Source: Prevotellaceae bacterium (GTDB lineage Bacteria; Bacteroidota; Bacteroidia; Bacteroidales; Bacteroidaceae). Taken from it: a stretch of DNA of 8,335 bases. Shown here one piece after another: positions 6,504 through 8,335 of the stretch (its first letter is position 1; every line of letters starts with the position of its first letter). Position numbers and translations under genes: made by a program. The DNA lies in contig JAJPYW010000203.1 in the NCBI GenBank assembly GCA_021204715.1, positions 1-8,335 of the forward strand. Reading direction: 5' to 3'. The notes under the pieces are model-generated. The model was not told the DNA's origin. It saw nothing but the letters and a program-made list of their open reading frames with translations, and ran no database searches.

Positions 6504-6730
6504 TACTTGTTTGTTTTAGGTTTACACTTCTTGTTTGTTTTGGTTTACATTACTTGTTTGCTGTTTATGAAACTTGTCCGTTCTTTGGTTTACATAACTT
6601 GTTCTTGGGTTTATGATGCTTGTCTGTTCTTTGGTTTACATTACTTTTCTTGGGTTTATGATACTTGTCCTTTCCCGGGTTTATATGACTTGTTTTCTAT
6701 GTTTGATGCTTGTTCTTTCTTGGGTTTACG
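6504..6730. repeat. Degenerate ~22.5-bp tandem array, about ten units, in the GH43 leader
   Basis: On the plus strand CTTGT or a close variant recurs at 6506, 6530, 6553, 6573, 6598, 6619, 6644, 6664, 6689 and 6709. Spacings are 24, 23, 20, 25, 21, 25, 20, 25 and 20, giving a mean near 22.5 and, over most of the array, an alternation that makes a dimer of about 45 bp. Typical content is ACTTGTTTGTTTTGGTTTAC. The 13-mer CATTACTTGTTTG, which includes the complement of the GH43 start codon at 6501-6503, recurs at 6548-6560, with a shorter copy at 6639. The array therefore runs directly into the start codon. On the minus strand it is A-rich (ACAAGTAATGTAAACC). Confidence 0.85.
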
Positions 6731-6734
6731 GGGC

Positions 6735-6742
6735 TAAAGATA
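6735..6742 (-). promoter_or_regulatory. Possible -7 element for the GH43-led gene cluster
   Basis: On the minus strand the bases read TATCTTTA, seven of eight to the Bacteroidota -7 consensus TAnnTTTG. Transcription from it would start near 6728, almost exactly at the edge of the repeat array, and would put the whole array in a 5' leader of about 225 nt. No convincing TTTG -33 box is seen at the usual spacing, so support is limited. I found no better element of this class before the other three minus-strand genes, which favours, but does not prove, one operon. Confidence 0.4.
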
Positions 6743-6837
6743 ACCATATTATTTGAAAAGCGGCCTGTTGTTGCTTGGAACTTTATTAAATAAGGAAAAA
6801 AGAGTGGAATAGCTACTGTATTGTCGGGCATATTGTT

Positions 6838-6845
6838 TACCTTTG
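6838..6845 (+). promoter_or_regulatory. Probable sppA promoter (-7 element)
   Basis: TACCTTTG matches the Bacteroidota -7 consensus TAnnTTTG at every fixed base. It lies 83 bp before the sppA start codon, so transcription would begin near 6852 and leave a leader of about 75 nt. The -33 box is weak: ACTG at 6815-6818 has the right 19-bp spacing but only partly matches TTTG. The rest of the region between the GH43 array and sppA (6743-6928) shows no gene or repeat. Confidence 0.6.
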
Positions 6846-6928
6846 CCCGGGTATCGGCGTGGCGTGAAGGGACGGGATATGCATGCCTCCCGGCGCGCCT
6901 CAAGTTGCTAACAAATGAAAGGACTGCC

Positions 6929-8335
6929 ATGAAAAGCTTCCTGAAATATACATTGGCCACCATCGTGGGCATCGTCATCGCGGTGCTTGTGCTGTTTTTT
7001 ATCGGCGTGGGGATGGTATCCGGCCTCACCTCATCCAAGACACCCGAAACCGTGGTCGACGACAACTCCGTGCTGCTATTGGACTTGAACGGCACGCTCT
7101 CCGAGCGGGTGGAGGAGAATCCCATAGACCTGTTGCTTGGTGCCGACTACGAGAGCTACGGCTTGGACGACATCCTTTCGGCCATCCACAAGGCCAAGGA
7201 GAACGACCGCATTAAAGGCATTTATATAAAGGCCACCCTCTTCAGCGCTTCTTCGGCTTCAAGGGAAGAGATACGCCGGGCGCTGCTCGATTTTAAAGAG
7301 GCCGGAAAGTTCATCGTGGCCTACGGCGACACCTACACACAAGGGCTCTACTACTTGGCCAGCGTAGCCGACAAAGTGCTGCTCAACCCCCAAGGACTGT
7401 TGGAGTGGCGGGGCTTGGCGGCGGCGCCCATGTTCTACAAATCCCTGTTGGACAAAGTGGGCGTGGAGATGCAGGTATTCAAAGTCGGTACTTACAAGTC
7501 GGCCGTGGAGCCTTACCTTGCCACCCGCATGAGCGAGGCCAACCGGCAGCAGGTAAACGCTTATCTCTCCTCTATATGGGGCAAGATGGTGGCCGACGTG
7601 TCGGCCTCGCGCGGCCTCAGCCCCGAAGCGCTCAACGCCGCCGCCGACAGCATGATGGCCTTCCAGCCTGCCGAGACTGCGGTGGAGACAGGCTTGGTAG
7701 ACACCTTGATGTACCAGAACGACGTGCGCGACTACCTCAAGGCCATGGCGGGCTTAGATGAGGACGAAGAGCTGCCCCTGTTGGATTTGGAAGACATGAA
7801 GGGCGTGAAAGAGAGCCGTGCCAAAAAGAAAAAGAGCGGCGACATCATTGCCGTCTACTACGCCTTCGGCGAGCTTGATCTCACCTCCACCTATACTACC
7901 GGCGAGGGCATCAACTCCCAGAAAGTCATCAAAGACTTGCGCAAGTTGAAGGAAGACCAGCACGTGAAAGCCGTCGTGTTGCGTGTGAACTCGCCGGGCG
8001 GCAGCGCCTACGGAGCCGAGCAGATATGGTATGCCGTGAACGAGCTGAAAAAGGAAAAGCCGGTCGTCGTCTCCATGGGCGACTATGCCGCTTCGGGCGG
8101 TTATTACATATCCTGTAATGCCGACTGCATCGTGGCCGAAGCCACTACCCTCACCGGCTCGATAGGCATCTACGGCATCTTTCCCAACGCCAAAGGGCTG
8201 GCCGACAAAGTGGGCTTGGACTTCGACGTGGTGAAGACCAACCGCTATGCCGACTTCGGTCAACTCACCCGCCCCATGGACGACGGGGAGAAAGCATTGC
8301 TGCAAGAATACATCAACCGGGGCTACGACCTGTTC
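6929..8335 (+). CDS. sppA: Signal peptide peptidase SppA / protease IV (3' end cut by window edge)
   Basis: 469 codons with no stop before the window edge; the full protein is usually about 580-620 residues. SppA is a membrane-anchored serine protease that degrades cleaved signal peptides in the cytoplasmic membrane. One N-terminal transmembrane segment is clear (about 8-32). Two S49 protease repeats follow. The N-terminal one (about 45-260) carries the probable catalytic lysine K190 in FKVGTYKSAVEPY. The second (about 305 onward) has VLRVNSPGGSAYGAEQI (350-366) and the probable nucleophile S389 in GDYAASGGYYIS, then LTGSIGIYG. These form the Ser-Lys dyad known for the family. Start: ATG at 6929, preceded by AAAGGA (6918-6923) at Shine-Dalgarno-like spacing. 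A five-codon frame at 6915-6932 shares ATGA with this start. It diverges from GH43 and looks like housekeeping function unrelated to the hydrolases. Its antisense strand is open for long stretches only because of codon bias. Confidence 0.95.
   Translation, partial: MKSFLKYTLATIVGIVIAVLVLFFIGVGMVSGLTSSKTPETVVDDNSVLLLDLNGTLSERVEENPIDLLLGADYESYGLDDILSAIHKAKENDRIKGIYIKATLFSASSASREEIRRALLDFKEAGKFIVAYGDTYTQGLYYLASVADKVLLNPQGLLEWRGLAAAPMFYKSLLDKVGVEMQVFKVGTYKSAVEPYLATRMSEANRQQVNAYLSSIWGKMVADVSASRGLSPEALNAAADSMMAFQPAETAVETGLVDTLMYQNDVRDYLKAMAGLDEDEELPLLDLEDMKGVKESRAKKKKSGDIIAVYYAFGELDLTSTYTTGEGINSQKVIKDLRKLKEDQHVKAVVLRVNSPGGSAYGAEQIWYAVNELKKEKPVVVSMGDYAASGGYYISCNADCIVAEATTLTGSIGIYGIFPNAKGLADKVGLDFDVVKTNRYADFGQLTRPMDDGEKALLQEYINRGYDLF

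Noticed and set aside
915..6730. CRISPR array
   Set aside because: The repeats are contiguous and degenerate with no spacers of constant length between identical repeats, and no cas gene is in view.
6507..6737. 76-codon plus-strand frame with repeated hydrophobic VYITC/WVYDAC-like segments
   Set aside because: It lies entirely in the tandem array, and its peptide repeat of about 15 residues simply reflects the roughly 45-bp DNA dimer. It has no distinct ribosome-binding site or family resemblance. A small membrane peptide cannot be fully excluded.
6697..7125. 142-codon minus-strand frame across the sppA start
   Set aside because: It overlaps the sppA transmembrane segment in antisense, includes repeat DNA and shows no motif.

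Overview
The window looks like chromosome of a gut-type member of Bacteroidales (Bacteroidota) with fairly high GC content. Three things point there: the mix of secreted pectin- and galactan-type glycoside hydrolases, the TAnnTTTG-type promoter elements with little use of Shine-Dalgarno sites, and an SppA of the Bacteroidales kind. The species cannot be named from sequence alone.

Layout: four genes lie on the minus strand and one on the plus strand. In minus-strand reading order (right to left) they are a secreted GH43 enzyme (6503-5394), a cytosolic aldo/keto reductase of the YghZ/Gpr type (5194-4193), a secreted GH2 beta-galactosidase (3982-1079) and a secreted GH28 polygalacturonase-type enzyme that runs off the left edge (916-1). 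Diverging from GH43 is sppA, the signal peptide peptidase / protease IV gene (6929 onward), which runs off the right edge. No susC/susD pair, sensor-regulator, transposase, tRNA, rRNA or CRISPR array is visible. If this is a polysaccharide utilization locus, the rest lies to the left of the window.

Function: the GH28, GH2 and GH43 enzymes together fit attack on pectin with galactan or arabinogalactan side chains (rhamnogalacturonan-I or arabinogalactan type). GH28 would cut galacturonate-containing backbone, and GH2 and GH43 would remove beta-galactosyl units. All three have signal peptides. The reductase has none and probably handles a small aldehyde made inside the cell. The best promoter-like element for the four genes lies just upstream of the GH43 leader, so a single operon is possible.

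The most unusual feature is between the genes. The gaps in front of each of the three secreted hydrolases hold a degenerate tandem array with a period of 22-23 bp, and each gap has its own repeat unit. The array before GH28 fills almost the whole gap in seven units of exactly 23 bp. The array before GH2 has five units of exactly 22 bp. The array before GH43 has about ten units averaging 22.5 bp, arranged as roughly 45-bp dimers, and runs into the start codon itself. The reductase and sppA lack such arrays. The gap before the reductase instead holds a hairpin-rich element of about 140 bp with inverted ends, resembling a MITE or REP sequence.
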